From: Bacteroides ndongoniae
GTDB lineage: Bacteria; Bacteroidota; Bacteroidia; Bacteroidales; Bacteroidaceae
Assembly: GCF_900108345.1 (NCBI RefSeq)
Contig: NZ_FNVV01000014.1
Coordinates: forward strand, 310,001-374,000
DNA: 64,000 bases
Reading direction: 5' to 3'
Part shown: piece after piece, positions 26,413 through 34,164 of the stretch
Layout: each line of letters opens with the position of its first letter
Position numbering within the stretch: position 1 is the first letter of the stretch
Notes under the pieces: generated by a model
The model's database searches: none
What the model saw: only the letters and a program-made list of their open reading frames with translations
What the model was told of the DNA's origin: nothing
Program-made: the position numbers and the translations under genes

Positions 26413-26460
26413 GCCTCACCACCGGCTCCTCTCCCAAGGAGAGGGGAGGAAGGGGGTGAA
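26413..26460 (-). repeat. Palindromic repeat downstream of permease 1 (inverted)
   Basis: The same element as at 24070 but in opposite orientation (GCCTCACC first, then CTCTCCC/GGGAGAG). It starts 3 bp after the permease 1 stop, so the gene is flanked by an inverted pair. Confidence 0.85.
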
Positions 26461-26540
26461 TGATTCAGCGTTATACGGAATAAATTGATAAGAATGATTG
26501 AATAGATAACAATAACTAAAAAATGAAAGCCACAACCCAT

Positions 26541-26580
26541 CCTCCCTTCTCCCTGGGAGAGGGGGCGGGGGTGAGGCCCC
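26541..26580 (+). repeat. Palindromic repeat upstream of permease 2
   Basis: Forward-orientation copy ending GGGGGTGAGGC just before the permease 2 start. The AT-rich bases between this and the preceding inverted copy also resemble those before permease 1, so the whole spacer appears duplicated. Confidence 0.85.
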
Positions 26581-26582
26581 AA

Positions 26583-28985
26583 ATGCTTATGATACTACAT
26601 TACTTGACATTAGCCATCAGAAACCTGCTGAAATATCGCACGCAAAACGTTATTTCCATCATCGGACTGGCCGTGGGTCTGTTCAGCTTCTGTGTTTGTC
26701 TGTATTGCAGCCGTTACATTGAGTCAACCAATCACTGCTTCGACAACTATAAGCGGATTGTGCAGATAAACATGTACGACCCCGGCACGGGAAACTATTT
26801 CTCCGGCACGCCCGCCCCCCTTTGCGAGGACATGCGCACTTGGGCAAAAGAGGTGGAAGCCCTTTCGTTCGTCACCTATCCCCGCCAATATACCTTCGAT
26901 GTCGAGGTGAAGCCCGGCAAGATTTTGCCCTACGAGCTGCGGCGGATGGAGACGGACAGCCTTTATGCCCGCATCTTCACCCCCCGCATCCTGGCCGGAA
27001 GCTGGCAGACGGCCAGCCATACGCCCAACGCACTGGTGATGAGCCGCGCGACGGCTGTCCGCATCTTCGGCAGTGAATCCGAGGCCATCGGCAAGACTTG
27101 CACCCTGAACCGGAGGCTCTTTACGTCGCCGTCGGGCACTCCCGCCGACGGAGGCATTGTCTATACCGTGCAGGCCGTCATGGACGATACACCGCAGAAC
27201 AACTCCCTCTACTTCATGGAAACGATGGACATGCTGGTGCTGAACGACAGCGACGGCCTTCTGCAGAGCGAACAGCGCCACGAGATGACGGGTGGTAATA
27301 CGTATGCCCTGCTGGCACCCCATGCCGACATCCGGCAACTGAAAGGGGAGATTGCGCAACGTGGCTTCGGCTGGAATTTGTATGGCAGGGATTACGAAGT
27401 ACAGGTGTTTCCCATCGGTCAGTTTCCCGACGAACGCAAGCAACTGTCCATCATCAGTTGGATAACCGGCAGCATGGGCATGCTCATCCTGCTGGTGGGG
27501 CTGCTCAACTTCTTCCACTTCCTTATCGGCTCGTATTTCAACCGCACGAAAGAGTTCAGCGTGATGAAGGTGAACGGATGCAGCGGCAGTCAGCTCTTTG
27601 CCCTGTTGTTCATCCAGTCGTTGCTGGTGGTGCTGGCAGCCTCGCTGCTGGTGCTTTGGGGCATCGAGGTGACCGACGGACGGATGGACTATTCGCTGTT
27701 TTCCATGTCGGTGGTCTTCAGTAAGTCGCTGCTCATGCGCCATGCCGCCCAGTACATCGGACTGCTGGTTCTGCTTTGTGCAGGTATTTGCCTGGTAGCC
27801 ACGCTGCGCATCCGCCGCATATCGGTGCAGGACGGACTCAGTGGAGGCAGTCGTCGGCGTCGGAGCCATCGGGGACGCAACTTCATGCTGGGTGTGCAGT
27901 TCTTTGTCTGCTGGCTGTTCGTGGCCTTGTCCGCCGCCCTCTATCTGCAGTCCGAAAAGACAAGCGGCACCCTGCTGCATACCCTCTCCATGCAGGAGAA
28001 AGCTTCCATCCTCAGCATTCCGCTGGACTATTCGTTCCTGAACAATGCCGACAAGCAAAGCTTAGTGGACCGTTTCAAGAGTCACGCTGCCGTGCAGGAT
28101 GTCCTGCTGGCGGATATCAACTATCTGTACGGTTCGTCGGGCAACCTGATGATGACCGAGAAAGACAATCCTGACTCGTGGCTGGAAGTCAACGTCATGG
28201 CAGTGCCCCGGAATTTCTTTTCCTTCATGAATATTTCCTTAGAGCAGGGCCATGGCTTGCAGGCATCCACCGACTTAGTGGCGGACCGCACCTTGCAGCA
28301 ACGGTTGCAGAAGGACGTGATGGGGATGCCTCTGTACGACTCGCAGCGGAGCTATACCGTCAGCGGCATCTGCGAGCCTTTCCAGACCGACACTTATACG
28401 AAGAGCCAAGGTTACGTCTTCATCCCCTACGATGCTTCGGGCTACATCGGCCATTGCTATCTGAAGTGCCGCACCGGTCAGGAGCAGGAGGTCCGGACGT
28501 GGGTGGAGCAGGTGCTGCGCGAGACCTTGCCCGAAAGCGTACCTGTACAGGTCAGCACACTGCTCGACGATATCCACGACCGCCAACCGTTGGAATACAC
28601 GCTGAAGAACATCGTGCTGTTCTTTGCCATCGTCAGCATCCTCATCACCCTGCTGGGTGTATATTCCAGCATTACGCTCGACACCGAGCGTCGTCAGAAG
28701 GAGGTGGCCATCCGCAAGGTGAACGGTGCGGGCGTACCGCAGATCATGTTGCTCTTTGCCCGCCTGTATATCGTCCTGCTGGTCGTCAGTGCGCTGCTGT
28801 CTTTCCCGCTGGTATGGTTCCTGCTGCAGCAATGGAAGCGCATGTACATCGTCTTCTTCGACCACGGCTTCCTCTTCTGGATAAGCATTTTCGTCTTGGT
28901 AGCCGTCGTCACTGCCCTGACAGTCGTCTTCCGCATCCTGCGTACGGCAAGGCAGAATCCGGCGGAGGTGATAAAGAGAGAATAA
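26583..28985 (+). CDS. FtsX/MacB-like ABC permease 2
   Basis: An 800-residue permease of the same 4+4 helix plan as permease 1, with clear coupling segments (RTKEFSVMKVNGCSG in the first half, RRQKEVAIRKVNGAGV in the second) and the tail NPAEVIKRE. The N-terminal string ILHYLTLAIRNLLKYRTQN is shared with permeases 1, 3 and 4. The frame is open 60 bp further upstream, but that stretch is translated palindromic repeat, so I start at the ATG 26583 (MLMILHYL). The periplasmic domains differ strongly from the neighbours, as expected if each permease handles a different ligand. No ATPase domain is present. Confidence 0.87.
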   Translation: MLMILHYLTLAIRNLLKYRTQNVISIIGLAVGLFSFCVCLYCSRYIESTNHCFDNYKRIVQINMYDPGTGNYFSGTPAPLCEDMRTWAKEVEALSFVTYPRQYTFDVEVKPGKILPYELRRMETDSLYARIFTPRILAGSWQTASHTPNALVMSRATAVRIFGSESEAIGKTCTLNRRLFTSPSGTPADGGIVYTVQAVMDDTPQNNSLYFMETMDMLVLNDSDGLLQSEQRHEMTGGNTYALLAPHADIRQLKGEIAQRGFGWNLYGRDYEVQVFPIGQFPDERKQLSIISWITGSMGMLILLVGLLNFFHFLIGSYFNRTKEFSVMKVNGCSGSQLFALLFIQSLLVVLAASLLVLWGIEVTDGRMDYSLFSMSVVFSKSLLMRHAAQYIGLLVLLCAGICLVATLRIRRISVQDGLSGGSRRRRSHRGRNFMLGVQFFVCWLFVALSAALYLQSEKTSGTLLHTLSMQEKASILSIPLDYSFLNNADKQSLVDRFKSHAAVQDVLLADINYLYGSSGNLMMTEKDNPDSWLEVNVMAVPRNFFSFMNISLEQGHGLQASTDLVADRTLQQRLQKDVMGMPLYDSQRSYTVSGICEPFQTDTYTKSQGYVFIPYDASGYIGHCYLKCRTGQEQEVRTWVEQVLRETLPESVPVQVSTLLDDIHDRQPLEYTLKNIVLFFAIVSILITLLGVYSSITLDTERRQKEVAIRKVNGAGVPQIMLLFARLYIVLLVVSALLSFPLVWFLLQQWKRMYIVFFDHGFLFWISIFVLVAVVTALTVVFRILRTARQNPAEVIKRE

Positions 28986-28988
28986 AAT

Positions 28989-29107
28989 AGTTAACAAGTT
29001 GACGAGTAGACAAGTTGACGAGTGGACGAGGAGGCAGAAGAACAAAACTAATATAAACCCTGTCCTCGTAGCCTGAAGCCTCGTTCCCTTGTCAACTAAA
29101 AAAGGAA
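28989..29107. repeat. Second type of spacer repeat, copy 1
   Basis: Begins with GTTAACAAGTTGACGAG and several TTGACGAG-like octamers, and ends CCTTGTCAACTAAAAAAGG just before permease 3. GTTGAC/GTCAAC and CTTGT/ACAAG elements can pair across the spacer. A related spacer occurs at 33976-34080. Confidence 0.75.
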
Positions 29108-29113
29108 AAAAAT

Positions 29114-31495
29114 ATGATACTACACTACCTTAAAATCGCCTGGCGCAACCTGCTGAAATATCGCACACAGAGCGTCGTCAGCATCCTGGGACTGGCTGTG
29201 GGCTTGGCCTGTTTTGCCCTTTCTGCTTTCTGGGTGCACTACGAGATGACTTATGACAGTTTTCACCGCGATGCCGACCGTCTGTATCTGGTCGGGGTGA
29301 ACGATGATAGTTTCGGAGGCTCCTCCGCAAGCTACACACCCCAAGCGTTGGGCCGTTACCTGAAAGAACACTATTCGGAGATTGAAGATTACTGTCAGTT
29401 TGAAACAAGTATGCTTTTTGTCGTAAAAGACAACCGGATGCTGGAGCTTCCTATACTCATGCCCGACACAACTGCCCTGCGTATGCTGGACATCCGGACG
29501 CTGGACGGTGACGAGAGTTTCCTCCATTCCGCCGGTGCGGCAGACAACCGTATCGCCATTACTGAGAAGACTGCACGCCTGCTGTTTGGCACAACGGATG
29601 TCATCGGTCAGACCGTGACCAACCTCAACAGGAACAAGGAATACACCATCGGTTCCATAGTGAGCGACTGGGGAGCGCATACCAATTTCCCCTATGCCTT
29701 CCTGGGCAGCGGAAACGGTCGGACTGGCTGGGACGACTACACCTACCGGACGCTTGTCAAGGTGAAGCCGGGTACGGATGTCTCCCAATTGCTGGAGAAG
29801 ATGAACGCCCACTTCCCCGAAGAGCTGACCAAAAGCAAATACAGAGAAAGCACCGGACTGACACGTTTCTATCTGGAACCGCTGACGGGCCTTCGTGCCA
29901 CGGAGGGTTTCATTACCAAAGACAATCAGACGGTGCAGTTCCGTTATATCACCTGGTTTGCCGCCGTAGGGGTACTTATCATCGTTTGTGCCTTCTTCAA
30001 TTACCTGACCATCTACGCCGACCGATTCCGTACGCGCCGCAGGGAAATGGCTTTGCGGCAGATTTGCGGGGCAGGCCTGCGTTCGCTGGTAGCTCTGCTC
30101 TGCACCGACTTTCTGCTCACTGTGCTGGCAGCTCTGGTGGTGGGCATGGTGTTGGTGGAATTGCTGATGCCGGCTTTCTTGCGCTATTCTCTTATTCAGG
30201 ACACCGATTTCTCGGTCTATCGTTCGGCGATGCTCTACATCACGTGTGTCTCGGCAGCCATGATGGCCGTTGTCGTCCTGTCGGTGTGGTTGTTCCAGAA
30301 GCGGTCGTTGCACGGCAACATCCACACGGGTAACGCCCTTTCGGGTACGGCCTGGCGCAAGGGGAGTGTTGTCCTTCAGCTGACGGTCTGCCTGGCCTTC
30401 ATCTTCTGTACGGTGGTCATGCAGATGCAACTGCACCACCTGCGCCGGGTAGATACAGGTCTGGATTATCGCGGACGTGCCGCCGTCAGCATCTGGATGA
30501 ATGTGGACATGAACGTATGGGCCGAGAAAATCAAGGCTCTGCCCATGGTGACGGAAGTGGTACGTCCGGCCTATTGGCCGCTGCTGGGCGAGGGGGCTTA
30601 TTCGTCGTATCAGATAGATGGATACACGGGCATGGAAGGCCGGCTGGAGCAACCCTTGACTTTCGACGAAGTGCTGGCGGGCGAAGAGTTCTTCCGCTTT
30701 TACGACATGCAGCTGCTGGCCGGTGAATGGGTATCGGCCAAGTCGGAGTATCGGCAGGTGAACATCATGGAGAGTACGGCCCGCCGCTTGGGTTGGAGTC
30801 CCGAAGAGGCTGTGGGCAAGCAACTGTTCTTCGCCAACCGCAAAGTGGAGCCTATGACCGTCATCGGCGTAGTGAAGGACTGTGCCTACAAGTCGCCCAC
30901 CGCCGAACTGCCCAACACGGTATTTGTCAATACCGACCAGGTGGGGTGGATGCATGCCCGTTGCTTCGTCCTCTTCAAATACCGTCCGGGTACGTGGGAC
31001 GAATGCCGCCGTCGCATCGAGGAGATGCAGCGAGCCGAACTGCCCGACCGCAAGCTCTTTCTTTATAGCGAAGAAGAATGTTACAACAACTATCTGAAGT
31101 CGGAAGACGCCCTGTCGTCGCTGCTCGGTTTCTCGTCGGTGGTGTGCATCCTCATCTCCATCTTTGGCATCTACTCGCTGGTTACGCTGGCTTGCGAACG
31201 TCGCCGTAAGGAGATTGCCATCCGCAAGGTGAACGGAGCTACGGTGAGGGATGTCCTTGCCCTGTTCTTCCGCGAATATGCCCTGCTGTTAGTGGTTTCC
31301 TCGCTGATAGCCTTCCCTGCGGCCTGGTGGGTAATGCGGCGTTGGATAGAGAATTACAACCGTCAGGTGGAGATTGGCTTCTTGCCATTCCTGCTTGTCT
31401 TTGTCGGCATTGCCGCCTGTGTGGCTGTCAGCATAGGCCACCGCATCTGGAAGACGGCGAACGAGAATCCGGCAGATGTGGTGAAGAGGGAATAG
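29114..31495 (+). CDS. FtsX/MacB-like ABC permease 3
   Basis: A 793-residue permease with the common plan: TM1 near residues 18-40, helices near 270-390 and 410-430, the last three near 665-785, two extracytoplasmic domains between. Coupling segments read RRREMALRQICGAG and RRRKEIAIRKVNGAT, and the C-terminus is NPADVVKRE. The first 60 bases of the gene are nearly identical to those of permease 4, although the following domains diverge. The ATG at 29114 is the first possible start and gives the conserved MILHYL opening. It needs an external ATPase. Confidence 0.88.
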   Translation: MILHYLKIAWRNLLKYRTQSVVSILGLAVGLACFALSAFWVHYEMTYDSFHRDADRLYLVGVNDDSFGGSSASYTPQALGRYLKEHYSEIEDYCQFETSMLFVVKDNRMLELPILMPDTTALRMLDIRTLDGDESFLHSAGAADNRIAITEKTARLLFGTTDVIGQTVTNLNRNKEYTIGSIVSDWGAHTNFPYAFLGSGNGRTGWDDYTYRTLVKVKPGTDVSQLLEKMNAHFPEELTKSKYRESTGLTRFYLEPLTGLRATEGFITKDNQTVQFRYITWFAAVGVLIIVCAFFNYLTIYADRFRTRRREMALRQICGAGLRSLVALLCTDFLLTVLAALVVGMVLVELLMPAFLRYSLIQDTDFSVYRSAMLYITCVSAAMMAVVVLSVWLFQKRSLHGNIHTGNALSGTAWRKGSVVLQLTVCLAFIFCTVVMQMQLHHLRRVDTGLDYRGRAAVSIWMNVDMNVWAEKIKALPMVTEVVRPAYWPLLGEGAYSSYQIDGYTGMEGRLEQPLTFDEVLAGEEFFRFYDMQLLAGEWVSAKSEYRQVNIMESTARRLGWSPEEAVGKQLFFANRKVEPMTVIGVVKDCAYKSPTAELPNTVFVNTDQVGWMHARCFVLFKYRPGTWDECRRRIEEMQRAELPDRKLFLYSEEECYNNYLKSEDALSSLLGFSSVVCILISIFGIYSLVTLACERRRKEIAIRKVNGATVRDVLALFFREYALLLVVSSLIAFPAAWWVMRRWIENYNRQVEIGFLPFLLVFVGIAACVAVSIGHRIWKTANENPADVVKRE

Positions 31496-31497
31496 AA

Positions 31498-31541
31498 GCC
31501 TCACCCCGGCCCCTCTCCCAAGGAGAGGGGAGTAGGGGGTG
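31498..31541 (-). repeat. Palindromic repeat downstream of permease 3 (inverted)
   Basis: Reverse-orientation copy (GCCTCACCCCGGCCCC, then a CTCTCCC/GGGAGAG-type hairpin) beginning 2 bp after the permease 3 stop. Confidence 0.85.
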
Positions 31542-31586
31542 AATACAGATTGATAATGGAGAATTGATAATGAAGAATTGATAAAG

Positions 31587-31662
31587 ATAACAATAACCTA
31601 AAACGAAAGCCGTAGCCCAGCCTCCCCTCTCCTCGGGAGAGGGGTCGGGGGTGAGGCTGTGA
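31587..31662 (+). repeat. Palindromic repeat and leader upstream of permease 4
   Basis: The hairpin at 31621-31658 is preceded by the leader AGATAACAATAACC. The whole block, about 80 bp, recurs almost base for base at 34087-34164 before permease 5; I see differences only in the hairpin loop region. Confidence 0.85.
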
Positions 31663-33972
31663 ATGCTTATGATATTACACTACCTTAAAATCGCCTGGCG
31701 CAACCTGCTGAAGTATCGCACGCAGACCGCCGTCAATGTGGTGGGGATAGCCGTTGGCTTTGCCTGCTTCGCCTTTGCCAACCTGTGGATGCACTATGAA
31801 GCATCGTTCGACAGCCATTACGAAGCGGCAGACCGTATGTACCTGCTCTATACCGAATCTGTTATCGAGGCCGGAGGACTGTCGCCCAATGTGTCTTATC
31901 CCGTCTCCACATTGTTAAAGGAGGAGTTCCCCGAAGTGGAAGCAGCTTGTGCCTTTACCCGCTATCCGAATTGGGAGCTGGGCTTGGAGGGACAACCGAC
32001 ACTGGAATTGCCCAGCATGCAGTTGGACTCCTGCTTTATGGACCTCTTCGGCATCCATATATTGGCAGGTACCCCCGATTTCCTTTATACGGACGGACAG
32101 GTAGCCCTGACGGAGCGGACGGCGCAACGGTTATTCGGCACGACGGACGTGCTTGGCCGTAAAGTTGAGTATAACGATCAGGAAGTCACTGTCTGTGCCA
32201 TTGTCAATGACCTGCCGCACAGCAATTTTTCGTTCGGATTTATCTGCGAGGGAGCTTACTTCCGCAAATGGCAGAACGAGTGGTATAATGCAGGTTTCGA
32301 GGTGGTGGTACGTCTTGCCCCGGGTGTGTCACCCAAGGCTCTGGAAGAGAAGTTCCGTGCTTATGCCGAGCAGACAGACGATCGCTACCGCAAGATTACC
32401 GGCCGCCTTCGACTGATGCCTCTTTCCGAAGTCCGTCAGGCTTCGTTCAACGAGGAGCGGCTTGTCAGCTTCTCCTACCTTGTGCTGTTTGCCGTGGCGG
32501 GCGGGCTGATCATCCTCTGTTCGCTGTTCAATCACTTGGCTTTGTTTCTCTCGCGTATGGACATTCGTCGTCGTGAGCTGGCCTTGCGGCGCGTGTGCGG
32601 CTCTTCCGGTAGGGGGCTCTTCGCAATGCTCACCACCGAATATTCCCTGCTCGTCCTGCTTTCAGGTTTCTTAGGCTTTGTGCTGGTCGAGTTGTTGCAA
32701 CCGTCTTTCCAGCGGCTTTCGGGCGTGGAGGGCAACGTGTATGGTGAGTCGCTGCTCTATTTCCTGATGGTGCTGGCACTCTCCCTGGTATTGTTGCTGC
32801 CCTTCGTTTTCCGCTATTCTTCCCTGCAGCCTGAACGTAGCCGGTCGGGGCGCCGTCTCAAGGTGATGGTGGGCCTGCAGCTATTCATCAGTCTGCTAGC
32901 CATCTTCTGTACGGTGGTGCTGATGAAACAGCTGAACTATTTGCAACATACTGACTTGGGCTGGGAGCGACGCAACATCGCCGCCTTTACCTTTCTCTAT
33001 CCTGACAATTCGGAAGAGGAGATTGTAAATCGGGTCCGGCAGATGCCTTTCGTCAGCCGGGTGCTCACTGGTTATTACGGTCTTCTGCCCGAAGGAGCCA
33101 GAGGTGCCACTTCCATCGACTGGGAGGGGAAACCAGAGGATCTCAAAATGGAGGGCACACGCATGACTTGCCTGGACGATACGCTTGCCGCTTTCTACGG
33201 CATCCGCCTGGCCGCAGGTGACTTTATCCGTCAGGACGCCGGTGAAGGGCAGGTCATGCTGAATGAGTCGGCCGTACGGGCTATGGGCATATCCAATCCG
33301 ATAGGGATGTCCCTTACTTGTAGTAGCAACAAGCAGAAAGCCACGGTCGTCGGCGTGGTACGCGACTTCCACATCACAGCACCTACCATTCCTGTCCAAC
33401 CCACCCTTTACGTGAGACGGTTTGACTGGACAAGCGGAGACCACATCTTGCTGAAGTATCACGAAGGCGCCTGGTCTGAACTCCGTCATCGGGTGGACAG
33501 CCTCTTTGCGAAGGACTATCCCGAAGTGCATTACCAGCTGGTAAACGTCATGGACGAATATAATGCTTACCTCAAGGCCGAAAGCTTGTTGCTGCACCTG
33601 CTGACTTTCGTTTCCATTGTCTGTATCCTGGTATCTGCCTTCGGCATCTTCTCCATGATTACCCTGAGTTGTGAACGTCGCCGCAAGGAGGTAGCCATCC
33701 GTAAGGTGAACGGGGCGCGGGTAGGGGACATCCTCGGCCTCTTTGCCCGCGAATACCTGTCGTTGCTTGCCGTTGCTGCCGTGGTGGCCTTCCCCGTGGG
33801 CTATGTGCTGATGAAGCGCTGGCTGGAGAGTTATGTGGAACAAACGTCTCTCAGTTGGTGGCTCTATGCCGTCATCTTCTTTGGCATGGCGCTGTTGGTG
33901 GCTCTGTGCATCGGCTGGCGCGTATGGCGGGCGGCGAATGAGAATCCGGCGGAGGTGGTGAAGAGAGAATGA
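31663..33972 (+). CDS. FtsX/MacB-like ABC permease 4
   Basis: A 769-residue permease, closest in appearance to permeases 1 and 3. It opens MLMILHYLKIAWRNLLKYRT, carries coupling segments RRRELALRRVCGSSG and RRRKEVAIRKVNGAR, and ends NPAEVVKRE. Predicted helices lie at about 20-40, 265-290, 320-345, 365-385, 405-425, 640-665, 690-715 and 735-757. The last 60 residues strongly resemble permease 1 (EQTSLSWWLYAVI against ERTSLSWWLYAVI). It is preceded by a palindromic repeat that reaches its start and followed by a type-2 spacer. Confidence 0.88.
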   Translation: MLMILHYLKIAWRNLLKYRTQTAVNVVGIAVGFACFAFANLWMHYEASFDSHYEAADRMYLLYTESVIEAGGLSPNVSYPVSTLLKEEFPEVEAACAFTRYPNWELGLEGQPTLELPSMQLDSCFMDLFGIHILAGTPDFLYTDGQVALTERTAQRLFGTTDVLGRKVEYNDQEVTVCAIVNDLPHSNFSFGFICEGAYFRKWQNEWYNAGFEVVVRLAPGVSPKALEEKFRAYAEQTDDRYRKITGRLRLMPLSEVRQASFNEERLVSFSYLVLFAVAGGLIILCSLFNHLALFLSRMDIRRRELALRRVCGSSGRGLFAMLTTEYSLLVLLSGFLGFVLVELLQPSFQRLSGVEGNVYGESLLYFLMVLALSLVLLLPFVFRYSSLQPERSRSGRRLKVMVGLQLFISLLAIFCTVVLMKQLNYLQHTDLGWERRNIAAFTFLYPDNSEEEIVNRVRQMPFVSRVLTGYYGLLPEGARGATSIDWEGKPEDLKMEGTRMTCLDDTLAAFYGIRLAAGDFIRQDAGEGQVMLNESAVRAMGISNPIGMSLTCSSNKQKATVVGVVRDFHITAPTIPVQPTLYVRRFDWTSGDHILLKYHEGAWSELRHRVDSLFAKDYPEVHYQLVNVMDEYNAYLKAESLLLHLLTFVSIVCILVSAFGIFSMITLSCERRRKEVAIRKVNGARVGDILGLFAREYLSLLAVAAVVAFPVGYVLMKRWLESYVEQTSLSWWLYAVIFFGMALLVALCIGWRVWRAANENPAEVVKRE

Positions 33973-33975
33973 ATT

Positions 33976-34080
33976 AGTTAACGAGTGAACAAGTTGAGGA
34001 GGATGGAGAAGAACAAAGCTGATATAAGCTCTGTCCTCGTAGTCTGAAGCCTTGTTCCCTTGTCAACTAAAAAAGGAATA
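33976..34080. repeat. Second type of spacer repeat, copy 2
   Basis: Starts AGTTAACGAG and closes CCCTTGTCAACTAAAAAAGG, matching the spacer before permease 3 along most of its length. Here it is followed by a palindromic-repeat leader instead of directly by a gene. Confidence 0.75.
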
Positions 34081-34086
34081 AAGAAC

Positions 34087-34164
34087 AGATAACAATAACC
34101 TAAAACGAAAGCCGTAGCCCAGCCTCCCCTCTTTTTGGGAGAGGGGTCGGGGGTGAGGCTGTGA
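34087..34164 (+). repeat. Palindromic repeat and leader upstream of permease 5
   Basis: Near-identical copy of the 31587-31662 block, ending at the permease 5 ATG. The hairpin core is CCCCTC and GAGGGG with a T-rich loop. Confidence 0.85.

Noticed and set aside
29120..30955. A long open frame on the minus strand opposite permease 3
   Set aside because: It lacks any recognisable motif and lies wholly within a well-supported permease gene. Such frames arise from the G/C-ending codons of this locus, and similar ones lie opposite the other permeases and the TolC-like gene.
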